A DNA stretch of 64,000 nucleotides. Origin: JACVRW01 sp963734025. GTDB lineage: Bacteria; Actinomycetota; Thermoleophilia; Solirubrobacterales; Thermoleophilaceae. Both the position numbers and the translations under genes were made by a program. Shown piece after piece: positions 15,138-23,730 of this stretch; the first letter of the stretch is position 1, and each line of letters starts with the position of its first letter. Location of the stretch: NCBI GenBank assembly GCA_963734025.1, contig CAVTFR010000017.1:418343-482342 (forward strand). The letters run 5' to 3'. The notes under the pieces were generated by a model. It saw only the letters and a list, made by a program, of their open reading frames with translations. It was not told where the DNA came from and ran no database searches.

Positions 15138-17297
15138 ATGCCCAAGCCGGAGAACACCACCGCAAGAATCGGGCGCTGGAGCGTCCAGAACCGCAAGAAG
15201 GCCATCCTCGGGTGGCTTGCATTCGTGGTCGTATCGGTCGTAATCGGTTTCAACCTCGTCCCGCAGAAGCAGATCGAGCAGAGCGCCTCCGGCCCCGGGG
15301 AGTCGGGACAGGCGGCGAAGGTGCTCGATGGGGCGTTCGAAGAAAAGGCAAGCGAGCAGGTGCTCGTCCAGAGCGACCAGCTCAAGGCAGGCGATCCTCA
15401 GTTCAAGGCTGCGGTCGCTGACGTCACGAAGCGCCTACGGCATACAGAGGGCGTGGACAACGTCGTCGGCCCGTACGACGGCGGCCAGGGGCAGGTTTCA
15501 GCCGACGGTAGGTCCGCGCTCGTGACGTTCGAGCTGCCGGGGGACTCGAAGCAGGCGGAGGAGAACGTCGTGGGCTCGCTCGCGGCGGTCGATGCCGCGG
15601 CGGAGGCTCACCCCGAGTTCGTCATCGAGGAGGCGGGTGACGCCAGCATCAACAAGGCGACGCTCGAGAAGAGCAACGCGGAGATGGGCAAGTCCACGCT
15701 CCTCACGATCCCGCTCACCCTGATCATCCTCGTGTTCGCCTTCGGCGCACTCGTGGCGGCGGGAATTCCGATCCTGCTCGCTCTCACCAGCGTGGCCGCG
15801 ACGCTCGGCCTGCTCGGGCCGATCAGCCAGATCGCCCCGGTCGACGCCTCAGTGATGCACGTCGTCCTGCTCATCGGCATGGCCGTGGGCGTGGACTACA
15901 GCCTGTTCTACCTCAAGCGGGAGCGCGAGGAGCGCGCCGCCGGACGTGAGCAGGACGCCGCAATCGAAGCCGCCGCCGCCACCTCGGGACGCGCGGTCGT
16001 CATCTCCGGCCTGACCGTGATGGTCGCCATGGCCGGCATGTACCTGGGCGGAATCTCGAATTTCGCCTCCTTCGCGACCGGCACGATCCTGGTCGTGGCC
16101 GTCGCCGTGATCGGCTCGCTGACCGTGCTGCCCGCCGTGCTGTCGAAGCTCGGCGACAAGGTGGACAGGGGCCGCGTGCCGCTCGTCGGACGCATCAAGA
16201 GCCGTGTCGGAAAGGCGGGCATCTGGTCCCGCGTGCTCGACCGGGTACTGCGGCGCCCGCTCCTCTCGGCGCTCGTGTCGGCCGGCCTCCTGGTCGCCCT
16301 CGCGGTGCCGGCACTCGGGATGGAGACGTCGCTCGGCGGTACCGAGGACTTCTCGCGCGACCTGCCGGTGATGCAGACCTACGACAAGATCCAGGCCGCC
16401 TTCCCGAGCGAGGGCAGCATGGAGATGGTCGTGGTCCAGGCCGACGACGTGACGTCGCCGGCCGTGGTCTCCGCCATCGACTCGCTCGAGACGAAGGCGG
16501 CCGACCGCTCTGACCTGTTCGAGGGCCAGGGCACGGTGGAGATCAGCTCGGACCAGACGGTCGCGACCGTCGCGCTGCCCACGACAGGGAACGGCACGGA
16601 CGAGCTCTCGAACCGCGCGGTGGACGCCCTGCGGGACGAGATCGTGCCGGCGACGGTCGGCCAGGTGGACGGGGTCGAGGCGTACACCACCGGTGAGGCC
16701 GCCGCCACAGGCGACTTCAACGACGCCATGATCAGCCACCTGCCGTACGTGTTCGCGTTCGTCCTGTCGGCCGCGTTCATCCTGCTGCTGGTCACGTTCC
16801 GCTCGATCGTGATCCCCGTGAAGGCGATCGCGCTGAACCTGCTCTCGGTGGCGTCAGCCTACGGTCTGCTGACGCTGGCGTTCGCGGGCGAGGCCATCGC
16901 CGCCTGGCTGCCGCTGTTCCTGTTCGTGATCCTGTTCGGGCTCTCGATGGACTACCACGTGTTCATCCTGACCCGCATCCGCGAGCTGGTCGATCGCGGC
17001 AGGAGCACCGAGGATGCGGTGGCTGAGGGCATCAAGAGCACGGCCGGCGTGGTGACGAGCGCGGCGATCGTCATGGTCGCGGTGTTCTCCCTGTTCGCGC
17101 TCTCCTCGGAGCTGCAGATGAAGCAGATGGGCATCGGCCTCGCGGCTGCCGTCCTGATCGACGCGACGATCATCCGCGGGGTGCTGCTGCCGTCGGTGAT
17201 GAAGCTGCTCGGGGACTGGAACTGGTGGCTGCCGCGCAGGCTCGGATGGCTGCCCCAGGTCACCGTGGAGCCGGAGGTGATGCCCGCGAAGGCCTGA
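15138..17297 (+). CDS. MMPL/RND-family transporter
   Basis: 719 residues from ATG 15138 (RBS GAGGGAG); a GTG at 15111 in frame is less well placed. One N-terminal span, a periplasmic domain to about 190, a first bundle of six spans with the MMPL motif VGVDYSLFYLKRERE, a second external domain (about 410-570) and a second bundle with SMDYHVFILTRIRE. These twin acidic motifs are the proton-relay signatures of MMPL exporters of lipids or hydrophobic compounds. It is followed by a strong hairpin. The preceding repeated element suggests LAL control. Confidence 0.92.
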   Translation: MPKPENTTARIGRWSVQNRKKAILGWLAFVVVSVVIGFNLVPQKQIEQSASGPGESGQAAKVLDGAFEEKASEQVLVQSDQLKAGDPQFKAAVADVTKRLRHTEGVDNVVGPYDGGQGQVSADGRSALVTFELPGDSKQAEENVVGSLAAVDAAAEAHPEFVIEEAGDASINKATLEKSNAEMGKSTLLTIPLTLIILVFAFGALVAAGIPILLALTSVAATLGLLGPISQIAPVDASVMHVVLLIGMAVGVDYSLFYLKREREERAAGREQDAAIEAAAATSGRAVVISGLTVMVAMAGMYLGGISNFASFATGTILVVAVAVIGSLTVLPAVLSKLGDKVDRGRVPLVGRIKSRVGKAGIWSRVLDRVLRRPLLSALVSAGLLVALAVPALGMETSLGGTEDFSRDLPVMQTYDKIQAAFPSEGSMEMVVVQADDVTSPAVVSAIDSLETKAADRSDLFEGQGTVEISSDQTVATVALPTTGNGTDELSNRAVDALRDEIVPATVGQVDGVEAYTTGEAAATGDFNDAMISHLPYVFAFVLSAAFILLLVTFRSIVIPVKAIALNLLSVASAYGLLTLAFAGEAIAAWLPLFLFVILFGLSMDYHVFILTRIRELVDRGRSTEDAVAEGIKSTAGVVTSAAIVMVAVFSLFALSSELQMKQMGIGLAAAVLIDATIIRGVLLPSVMKLLGDWNWWLPRRLGWLPQVTVEPEVMPAKA

Positions 17298-17321
17298 TCC
17301 CCCTCGACATAAAGCCATTCC

Positions 17322-17345
17322 GGCGCCCGCCCTTCGGCGGGCGCC
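17322..17345 (+). terminator. Hairpin terminator after MMPL gene
   Basis: A perfect 10-bp stem GGCGCCCGCC / GGCGGGCGCC with a CTTC tetraloop, then GGCCGTTTTC. It starts 25 bases after the stop at 17297. Confidence 0.7.
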
Positions 17346-17357
17346 GGCCGTTTTCGG

Positions 17358-17400
17358 GGTCCCGGTTCAGGGTGCTCGCCCGATGTTCCAAGGGTGCTCG
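17358..17400 (+). promoter_or_regulatory. Repeated 43-bp element with AGGGTGC direct repeat, copy 2
   Basis: Near copy of 15049-15091, with AGGGTGC at 17369-17375 and 17391-17397, again 22 bases apart. It lies just upstream of the gene starting at 17418. Confidence 0.55.
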
Positions 17401-17417
17401 AGCGGAAGTATCGAAGC

Positions 17418-17660
17418 ATGCCGTTCTTCCTCCTTCACCACCAGCACGAGGCGCACGAATGCGCCGCCGCGTTCGCCGCCTGGCAGGGCTTCGACAGCCC
17501 ACTCAGGCGCAGCCGGGCCCGCTCGAGCTGTCTCGCCGGCGGGCACGGGCTGTGGTGGCAGGTGGCGGCTCCGAGCCACCGCGAAGCGCTCGCGCTCCTC
17601 CCGAGGTTCGTCGCGCAACGCACAGATGCCATCCAGATCAGAGAAGTGGAGATCCCATGA
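17418..17660 (+). CDS. Small soluble protein of unknown function
   Basis: 80 residues from ATG 17418, starting MPFFLLHHQHEAHECAAAF. A Gly-His-Trp centre (GGHGLWWQV) and a C-terminal helix (EALALLPRFV) ending in REVEIP suggest a ferredoxin-like alpha/beta fold as in DUF4242-type small proteins. I cannot name the family. Its stop overlaps the next start (ATGA at 17657). It is first in a coupled three-gene operon behind the repeated element. Confidence 0.6.
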   Translation: MPFFLLHHQHEAHECAAAFAAWQGFDSPLRRSRARSSCLAGGHGLWWQVAAPSHREALALLPRFVAQRTDAIQIREVEIP

Positions 17661-17863
17661 CACGCACGACGACCGAGTTCGAGCTGGAGATCCCGCTCGC
17701 GTACATCGAGACCACGATCCCTGCCGGCCAGACGGTCTCCGACTACAGGCGCTGCCGGCCGCGCAGCCCCTCCCGCTGGGAGCGGCTCAAGGCCCTCGCC
17801 GGCAACGCCGGCGTCGCGGCAACCACCGTCGGCCCGGGTGCCCCTGTGGAGATGCTTCGATGA
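17657..17863 (+). CDS. Small protein of unknown function
   Basis: 68 residues, overlapping both neighbours by 4 bases. It begins MTRTTTEFELEIPLAYIET and has a basic centre (RRCRPRSPSRWERL). No family recognised. Support is the tight overlap on both sides and normal composition. Confidence 0.55.
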   Translation: MTRTTTEFELEIPLAYIETTIPAGQTVSDYRRCRPRSPSRWERLKALAGNAGVAATTVGPGAPVEMLR

Positions 17864-19158
17864 CCACCGCGACCGCCCCCCGCGCGCGCAGCGCCCGGAA
17901 CGTGCGGAGCCTCGGGCGCCACCAGCTGCTGTTTCTGGCGTCGCTGGCGCTGATCGCCCTGCACGTGATCGACGACTCGTTTCTGCAGCCGCAGCCCGGC
18001 ACGTCGGCCGCGGACCACCTGGTCAGCGGGCTCGTCCCGCTCACCGCGCTCGCGCTGGCCGCGGCGGCGTACCTACGCGTCCGCGCCGGTGGCCGCGCCG
18101 TGATCGCGCTCGTGGCCGGGTTCTTCGGCGTTGTAGTGGGCATCGAGGCCGTGCACTACACGACGCACGGCGGGCCGTCGGGCGATGACTTCACCGGGCT
18201 GCTCGCCATACCCGCCGGACTCGCGCTGCTCGGCCTGGGGCTGCAGACGCTCTGGACGAGCCGCAAGCGCGACGGCGGTCTGATCCGCACCTCGATGCGG
18301 CGCGGCGCCATCGCGCTGGCGAGCGCGGTCGGCTTCGTCTTCCTCCTGTTCCCGATCGCCTACGCGTACGTCGGCACCCACGCCGCCCGGCCGCCGGTGA
18401 CCGACATCGACCTCGGCAGCGCCGCCGTCGAGGACGTCGAGCTGCACACGAGTGACGGGCTCAAGCTCGACGGCTCATACGTGCCGTCGAGGAACGGCGC
18501 GGCGGTGATCGTCGCGTTCGGGCGCAAGGGCACGCAGGCCCACGCCCGCTACCTCGCCCGTCACGGCTACGGCGTGCTCATCTTCGACCGCCGTGGCGAG
18601 GGCGAGAGCGACGGCGACCCGAACCCCTACGCCTGGAACGAGGGCGAGCGCGATCTGGGCGCCGCGATCGAGTTCCTGAAGGGCCGTCCGGATGTCGAGT
18701 CCGGTCGCATCGGCGGCCTCGGGCTGTCGGTGGGCGGCGAGACCTTCCTGCAGGCGGCGGCGCGCAACGAGGATCTGGACGCCGTCGTCTCAGAGGGCGC
18801 GAGCTCGCGCTCTGTCGGCGAGCTCCTGAGCGTCCCCGGGAGCAGCCTGCCGGCGGTCGCGATGAACTCGGTGATCACGCCGGCGACGGCCGTGTTCTCG
18901 GACTCCGCGCCGCCGCCGCATCTGGTCGACCTCGTCGACGAGATCGCACCGCGGCCCATGTTCCTCATCTACGCGAGCGAAGGGACCGGCGGCGAGGAGA
19001 AGCGCGCCAACCGCGCCTTCTACCGCGCCGCCAGCGGGCCCAAGGCCATCTGGGAGATCCCAGAGGCCGGCCACGTCGGTGGCCTCGAGGCGCGCCCGCG
19101 GGAGTACGAGGAGCGCGTGACCGGGTTCTTCGACCGCTCGCTGCGATCGGACGGCTGA
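17860..19158 (+). CDS. Membrane-anchored alpha/beta hydrolase
   Basis: 432 residues. The first 170 residues hold about five membrane spans; the rest is an alpha/beta hydrolase facing one side of the membrane. Hydrolase motifs: VIVAFGRKGTQAHARYLARHG, FDRRGEGESDGD, nucleophile elbow GLGLSVGGE (Ser), and a C-terminal His in EAGHVGG. This is the layout of DUF-type integral-membrane dienelactone-hydrolase-like enzymes. Substrate unknown. It is the last gene of the operon that begins at 17418 and converges with the next gene 9 bases later. Confidence 0.85.
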   Translation: MTTATAPRARSARNVRSLGRHQLLFLASLALIALHVIDDSFLQPQPGTSAADHLVSGLVPLTALALAAAAYLRVRAGGRAVIALVAGFFGVVVGIEAVHYTTHGGPSGDDFTGLLAIPAGLALLGLGLQTLWTSRKRDGGLIRTSMRRGAIALASAVGFVFLLFPIAYAYVGTHAARPPVTDIDLGSAAVEDVELHTSDGLKLDGSYVPSRNGAAVIVAFGRKGTQAHARYLARHGYGVLIFDRRGEGESDGDPNPYAWNEGERDLGAAIEFLKGRPDVESGRIGGLGLSVGGETFLQAAARNEDLDAVVSEGASSRSVGELLSVPGSSLPAVAMNSVITPATAVFSDSAPPPHLVDLVDEIAPRPMFLIYASEGTGGEEKRANRAFYRAASGPKAIWEIPEAGHVGGLEARPREYEERVTGFFDRSLRSDG

Positions 19159-19167
19159 GGCCAGGCG

Positions 19168-19581
19168 CTACGACGCCCTGCGGCCGCCGAGCTCCTCCTC
19201 GAGCGCCTCGAGGTCGTCCGGGCTGAGGCTCGCAACGAACGCTCGCATCGCCTCGCGGCGCGCCTTCGTGAGTTCCTCGTGCAGGCGGATGACGGCCTCG
19301 GTCGGCTCGTAGAGGCGGTCCTTCTCGCGCGCGTAACCGAGCGTCCTGAGCTCGTGCAGGGCCCGAGCGGCGTCGTCGACGGAGATCCCGATCTCGTCCG
19401 CGACCCGCCGCGGCCCGAGCGGGGCGTCGTCGGGGGTGAGCGTCAGCATCACGCAGGCCGCGAAGAGCGGCACCTCGGCCGAGAGGAGCCAGCGCACGAG
19501 CACCTTGTTGAACTCGCGCCCGGCCCTATCCGCGCGCTCGCTCAGGCTGTCGGTGGAGGCCACTGGCCGCGAGTGTCCCAC
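19168..19581 (-). CDS. Winged-helix-like regulator, unnamed family
   Basis: 137 residues. After LLSAEVPLFAACVMLTL comes a helix-turn-helix-like block (RVADEIGISVDDAARALHELRTLGYA) and a beta-wing (EKDRLYEPT), then acidic and basic helices. It resembles MarR/TrmB-type winged helices but I cannot place it in a family. The start may instead be the GTG at 19563. It is convergent with the hydrolase operon, so it may control that operon. Confidence 0.65.
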   Translation of the reverse strand: MGHSRPVASTDSLSERADRAGREFNKVLVRWLLSAEVPLFAACVMLTLTPDDAPLGPRRVADEIGISVDDAARALHELRTLGYAREKDRLYEPTEAVIRLHEELTKARREAMRAFVASLSPDDLEALEEELGGRRAS

Positions 19582-19621
19582 ACCCCGGCTCGGAGCTCTC
19601 CGCGGATACCCTCAGCGCGAG

Positions 19622-20192
19622 GTGGTCGTCGAGCCTTTCCGGATCGCCCCCTACGCCGTCACGAACGAGCAGTTCGCCGTATTCGTCGAGGACAGCGGCC
19701 ACGTCACGACCGCCGAGCGGCTCGGCACCTCGTTCGTCTTCGCCGGCCTGCTGCCCGACGATTTCCCGCCCACGCGCGCGGTCGCGCAGGCGCCCTGGTG
19801 GCGCCTGGTCGAGGAAGCCGACTGGCGCCGCCCCGAGGACCCGGGCTCGTCGCTGGAGGCGGGGGGCGAGCACCGCTGCAACATCTGGCAGGGGAGCTTC
19901 CCCGACCGCAACACGTGCGAGGACGGCCACCACGGCACCGCGCCGGTCGACTCCTACGAGCCGAACGGCTTCGGCCTCCACAACACCTCCGGCAACGCCT
20001 GGGAGCGGTGCGCGGACTGGTTTGACGCGGCGGGGGCCCGGGCCCGGCCGCGGCAAGGTGATCCGCGGCGGCTCCTATCTGTGCCACGAGTCCTACTGCA
20101 ACCGCTACCGGGTGGCGGCGCGCAGTCGCAACACGCCGGACAGCACTACGGGGCACATGGGGTTCAGGGTGGCCGCGGACGCGCGCCACTAG
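19622..20192 (+). pseudogene. Formylglycine-generating enzyme, 5'-truncated and frameshifted
   Basis: One frame encodes VVVEPFRIAPYAVTNEQF through GNAWERCADWFDA (to about 20030); the frame shifted by one then encodes GKVIRGGSYLCHESYCNRY to GFRVAADARH and a TAG at 20190-20192. The catalytic Cys pair (CHESYC) is intact, unlike in the FGE-fold protein at 4691. Missing are the N-terminal IPGG-FxMGS segment and, at the frame change, a short stretch usually lying between the WFD motif and GPG. Either a decayed gene or an assembly error; the missing N-terminus favours decay. Coordinates cover the recognisable part. Confidence 0.75.
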
Positions 20193-20202
20193 TGTCGCGC
20201 GG

Positions 20203-21345
20203 GTGACGGCCGGCTGGATCCCCTCCGAGCACACGATCGTGCTCCTGGGGGTCGCGGCGGCCGCGGTGCTCCTCGCGAGTGTGCTCGTCACGACGCGCGA
20301 CGCCTGGATCACCGAGCTGAAAGCGCGCCGCAATCTGGTCCGGCGAGGCGTCATCGGGGCGGTGGTGATCATCCTGGTGGCGCTCGGGATCGCGCACCTG
20401 GACGACCTCGAGGAGCTCGTCGAGCGGGTCGAGGGCGGCGACGCCGCGTGGCTCGCCGCCGGGGCCGGGCTCGAGATCGTCTCGTTCGGCGGCTACGTCG
20501 TCCTCACCTACGTCGTGCATCACCCGCGCGCGCCGCGGCTCGACTGGGCCACGTCGGCCGAGCTGACGCTGGCCGGGGTGGTGGCAACGCGCGTGTTCTC
20601 CGCAGGCGGTGCCGGCGGGATCGCCTTCACCGGCTGGGCGCTTCACCGCGCCGGAATGGGCGTGCGGACGGCGGCGCGCCAGCTGACCGCGTTCATGATC
20701 CTGCTCTATTCGGTCTACATCGCCGGGCTGCTCATCGGCGGCGTGCTGGTCGTGACGGGCGCGCTGCCGGACGTGCCGACGCTGCTCGGAGTCGTGGCCG
20801 TGGTCGTGGGCGGCCTGGTCACAGCGCTGGCCTTCGCGCTCGTCCGAGTGCCGGAGGACCTCGGGCGGCGCGTGCAGGCACTCGAGCACCGCTCCGGCTG
20901 GGTCGGACGGCTCGCCGCGCAGCTCGCCACCGTGCCGCAGGTCGCGGGCGACGCCGCGCGGCTCGCGCTCTCGATCGTGCGCGAGCGGCCTACCGTGTTG
21001 GTGTGGCCGCTCGTCTGGTGGGCGTTCGACGTCGCGACCCTGTGGGCGACCTTCCATGCCTTCGGCGAGCCGCCCGCCACCGGCACGCTCGTGCTCTGCT
21101 ACTTCCTCGGCCAGATGGGCAACCTCCTGCCGCTGCCCGGCGGCGTCGGCGGGGCGGAGGGGGGCATGGTGGGCGCCTTCGCCGCCTCCGGGGTCGACGC
21201 CGGCCTCGCCCTGCTCGCGGTCGTCAGCTATCAGCTGATCTCGACCTACCTGCCCGCGCTCCCGGGGCTCGCGAGCTACCTGGACCTGCGTCGCCGGATG
21301 CGGCAGTGGGACACGGAGTCAGCCGAGCCGGCGGCGGCGCCTTAG
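20203..21345 (+). CDS. LPG-synthase-TM/UPF0104 (YbhN-like) flippase-family membrane protein
   Basis: 380 residues from GTG 20203 with about 8 spans. Family blocks include TLAGVVATRVFSAGGAGGIAF, LTAFMILLYSVYIAGL, and the highly conserved FLGQMGNLLPLPGGVGG with a following GAF. The family includes the flippase part of MprF and YbhN. A lipid or glycolipid substrate is likely. It begins 11 bases after the broken FGE gene. Its stop overlaps the end of the PfkB remnant. Confidence 0.85.
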   Translation: MTAGWIPSEHTIVLLGVAAAAVLLASVLVTTRDAWITELKARRNLVRRGVIGAVVIILVALGIAHLDDLEELVERVEGGDAAWLAAGAGLEIVSFGGYVVLTYVVHHPRAPRLDWATSAELTLAGVVATRVFSAGGAGGIAFTGWALHRAGMGVRTAARQLTAFMILLYSVYIAGLLIGGVLVVTGALPDVPTLLGVVAVVVGGLVTALAFALVRVPEDLGRRVQALEHRSGWVGRLAAQLATVPQVAGDAARLALSIVRERPTVLVWPLVWWAFDVATLWATFHAFGEPPATGTLVLCYFLGQMGNLLPLPGGVGGAEGGMVGAFAASGVDAGLALLAVVSYQLISTYLPALPGLASYLDLRRRMRQWDTESAEPAAAP

Positions 21346-21691
21346 CCGTCGAGCTCGGCGCGCCGCGGCGGTTCGGCGCCGGCCCGGGAACACGTTGGGC
21401 GGCGACGCGGCAGGCGAAGGGCGTCGCCTCGATGAGCGGCTCGCCTTGCCCGAGCTCGGCGCGCCCGAGCCCGCACGAGCGCCAGTGGGCGAGGAAGGCG
21501 CCCATGAACGCGTCGCCCGCGCCGAAGCCGTCGGTCGAGACGCGGCCGAGGTAAAGGACCGGCTGTTCGAGGCGGCCGATCGTCCGCGCGACGTTGTAGG
21601 GGCCGCCGCCCGGATGGCCGGCGAGCGTGCCGTCGGGCGCAGCGACGACGTCGACGAGTGCCTCGCCGGCGACGACGACCGAGTCGGTCAT
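21342..21691 (-). pseudogene. PfkB-family sugar kinase with internal deletion and frameshift
   Basis: The N-terminal 57 residues match a ribokinase/fructokinase (VVVAGEALVDVV, GGGPYNVARTIGRL, LGRVSTDGFG). The frame then jumps directly to the C-terminal GAGDAFMGAFLAHWR motif, losing about 200 residues. Near 21390 the frame changes: an adjacent frame continues with CSRAGAEPPRRAELDG and TAA at 21344-21342, as expected for the true C-terminus. The join lies in a GC-rich stretch (about 21507-21536) shared by both ends, so slipped recombination is likely. Not functional as seen. Confidence 0.8.
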
Positions 21692-21756
21692 GGGTGGCAA
21701 ACGTAGCCGGCCGCTACGCCCGCGAGAAGCTCACCGACCAGCCCCACCGGACGACG

Positions 21757-22137
21757 TCACTTTCGCGGCGCCAGCCGGAAGAACTCGACGCTGAACGGAG
21801 GATCGAGGTGCGTATCGCTGAGGAAGGCGATCACCCGGCGCCCGGTCATGTGCTCGACGGCCGCCGCGAAGGTGGCGCCGATGCTCTCCTGATACTCCTT
21901 GCGCAACAGCCGGATCGTGTCGGAACCGCGGCCGTGGTCGAGCAGGGTCCGCTCGTGCGGAAGCAGCTTCACGTCGAGCACGCATATCACGACGTCTTCC
22001 GTGATGTGCGTCTGAATCGCCTCCACAGTCTCCCCGTACGACTCGCGGTGAATGGCCGCGATCTCGTCGGAGATCCGCTCGGAGACGTCGACCGCCGGGC
22101 CTTGTGCCGGTCCGGGGTCCTGCTCTGGGAGATCCAT
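21757..22137 (-). CDS. DUF2294 family protein
   Basis: 126 residues from ATG 22137, chosen for the upstream GAGAGG site; the frame continues upstream without family similarity. Core: ERISDEIAAIHRESYGETVE, DVVICVLDVKLLPHE, and AFLSDTHLDPPFSVEFFRL. DUF2294 proteins occur in many bacteria without known function; some lie near gas-vesicle or chemotaxis genes, not seen here. Confidence 0.82.
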   Translation of the reverse strand: MDLPEQDPGPAQGPAVDVSERISDEIAAIHRESYGETVEAIQTHITEDVVICVLDVKLLPHERTLLDHGRGSDTIRLLRKEYQESIGATFAAAVEHMTGRRVIAFLSDTHLDPPFSVEFFRLAPRK

Positions 22138-22231
22138 TCGGGGGTTCCTCTCGGGGAAGTCGACCGGGCCGCTGCCAAGGTCCAGTCGCCGCCTACAAGC
22201 CGTCGCCTGTCCCCCTATGGGCAGGTCGGTT

Positions 22232-22426
22232 CTACCCGGATTCCGGTCCGCCTGTCCGGCTGATGAGTTTGTGCTCGATCCGATGCCAGATCCGGCCGGG
22301 CCGCCGGTCATGGCCGCGTAGTCGCACGGCCCGTACATCGTGGCCCCGGTCGGCCAGCCGGGCTGCGAACGGGTCCCAGTACCAGGGCCCGACCCAGCCG
22401 CCGTGGATGAGGAGGATGGCTGTCAT
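22232..22426 (-). pseudogene. Alpha/beta hydrolase N-terminal stub
   Basis: From ATG 22426 the frame gives MTAILLIHGGWVGPWYWD and VRAVRLRGHDRRPGRIWHRI, the first 55 residues of an alpha/beta hydrolase with its oxyanion HGG motif. The frame ends 10 residues later, with no nucleophile elbow, acid or His. A 3'-deleted remnant. Confidence 0.65.
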
Positions 22427-22543
22427 CCGCCCATCAGAGTGACGTTCCGCCTCGGCTCGCGCTTCGCCACAACCGGCCATCCCTGGGACGAGGGGTGGCC
22501 CGATCCGGCCAGCATCGCCGTTTCCTATGTAATGCTTAGGCGT

Positions 22544-22942
22544 ATGGCGCGCGACGAAGGTTTACTGCTCGGTGAGGCGGCCCGGGCGCTCGGGGTCAGC
22601 CAGGACACGTTGCGGCGCTGGGATCGTGTGGGGAAGCTGCGCACTGAGCGCGATTCGGCCAACCGGCGGCGCGTGCCGCGGCCTGAGGTCGAGCGCCTTG
22701 CCGGACATCCCGACCGGCACAAGGCCGGGGACGGGCTCTCGGCTCGCAACCGCTTCCCCGGAGTGGTTCGCTCGGTCGAGGTGGACGGCGTGATGGCGCT
22801 GGTGGAGATCGAGGCGGGCCCGTTTCTCGTGACCGCGGCGGTGACGCGGGACGCGGTCGAGGAGCTGGGACTGGCTCCGGGGGTGCCGGCCACGGCCGCG
22901 GTCAAGGCGACGTCCGTGATGATCGAGAAGGGTGCGCCATGA
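22544..22942 (+). CDS. HTH-TOBE molybdate-responsive regulator
   Basis: 132 residues from ATG 22544 (an ATG at 22532 is also possible). An N-terminal MerR-type helix-turn-helix (LLLGEAARALGVSQDTLRRWDRVGKL) is followed by a molbindin/TOBE domain (NRFPGVVRSVEVDGVMALVEIE ... VKATSVMIEK), which binds molybdate or tungstate. This short architecture is the actinobacterial ModE-like sensor. The start codon of ModA overlaps its stop (ATGA 22939), so it is the first gene of the molybdate operon. CCTA-N9-TAGG overlaps the start region (about 22524-22540) and could be an operator. Confidence 0.85.
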   Translation: MARDEGLLLGEAARALGVSQDTLRRWDRVGKLRTERDSANRRRVPRPEVERLAGHPDRHKAGDGLSARNRFPGVVRSVEVDGVMALVEIEAGPFLVTAAVTRDAVEELGLAPGVPATAAVKATSVMIEKGAP

Positions 22943-23730
22943 AGAGGCTCTGGTGCCTGGTGTTGCTGATGGCATGCGCGGCGTTCGCGGTGGGTTGCGG
23001 CGACGACGACGACGATGGGGGCGGCGGGGGTGGCGACTCGGCGGAACCGACGCGGCTGGTTGTTTCGGCGGCCGCGTCGATGACCGAGGCGCTCGAGAAG
23101 TGTGGGCCGCAGTTCGGAGAGGCGGAGAACGCGGAGGTCAGGATGTCGTTCGCGGGTTCGGACGAGCTCGCTGCGCAGATCCGCCAAGGGGCGAAGGTCG
23201 ACGCCTATGCGGCGGCCAACACCAGGCTGCCCGAGGAGCTCTACGCAGAGGACCTGCTCAGCAAGCCGGTCGAGTTCGCCACCAACGAGTTCGTGCTGGC
23301 CGTGCCGAAGGACTCCGACATCGACTCCATCGACGATCTCACGAAGGAGGGGACGGCGGTTGTGATCGGCTCGGAGTCCGTCCCGATCGGCGAGTACACG
23401 CGCGAGACGCTGGCCAAGCTGCCCCCCGCCCAGGAGAAGGCGATCCTCGCGAACGTGCGCTCCGAGGAGCCGGACGTCAAGGGCATTATCGGCAAGCTGA
23501 CCCAGGGCGCGGCCGACGCGGGCTTCGTCTACGTGACGGACGTGAACGCCACCGGCGGGGAGCTGAAGGCGATCGAGCTGCCCCAGGAGCTCGAGCCGCA
23601 GGTGACCTACGGCGCCGGTGTCCCGACCGCGGCTAGCGAAGCAAAGCTCGGGCAGGCGTTCGTCGACGGCCTGACGCAGGGGGATTGCGCGGACGCGCTC
23701 AGCGAGGCCGGGTTCGGCCCGGCGCCGTGA
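22939..23730 (+). CDS. modA: Molybdate ABC transporter substrate-binding lipoprotein
   Basis: 263 residues. Lipobox AVGC with Cys20, then an Asp/Gly-rich linker. The binding protein starts with LVVSAAASMTEALEKCG, then FAGSDELAAQI (Ser/oxyanion contacts), YAAANT, VPIGEYTRETL, and ADAGFVYVTDV near the end. These match ModA/WtpA-type oxyanion sites. It lies outside the membrane, anchored by lipid. The stop overlaps the ModB GTG start by 4 bases. Confidence 0.93.
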   Translation: MKRLWCLVLLMACAAFAVGCGDDDDDGGGGGGDSAEPTRLVVSAAASMTEALEKCGPQFGEAENAEVRMSFAGSDELAAQIRQGAKVDAYAAANTRLPEELYAEDLLSKPVEFATNEFVLAVPKDSDIDSIDDLTKEGTAVVIGSESVPIGEYTRETLAKLPPAQEKAILANVRSEEPDVKGIIGKLTQGAADAGFVYVTDVNATGGELKAIELPQELEPQVTYGAGVPTAASEAKLGQAFVDGLTQGDCADALSEAGFGPAP

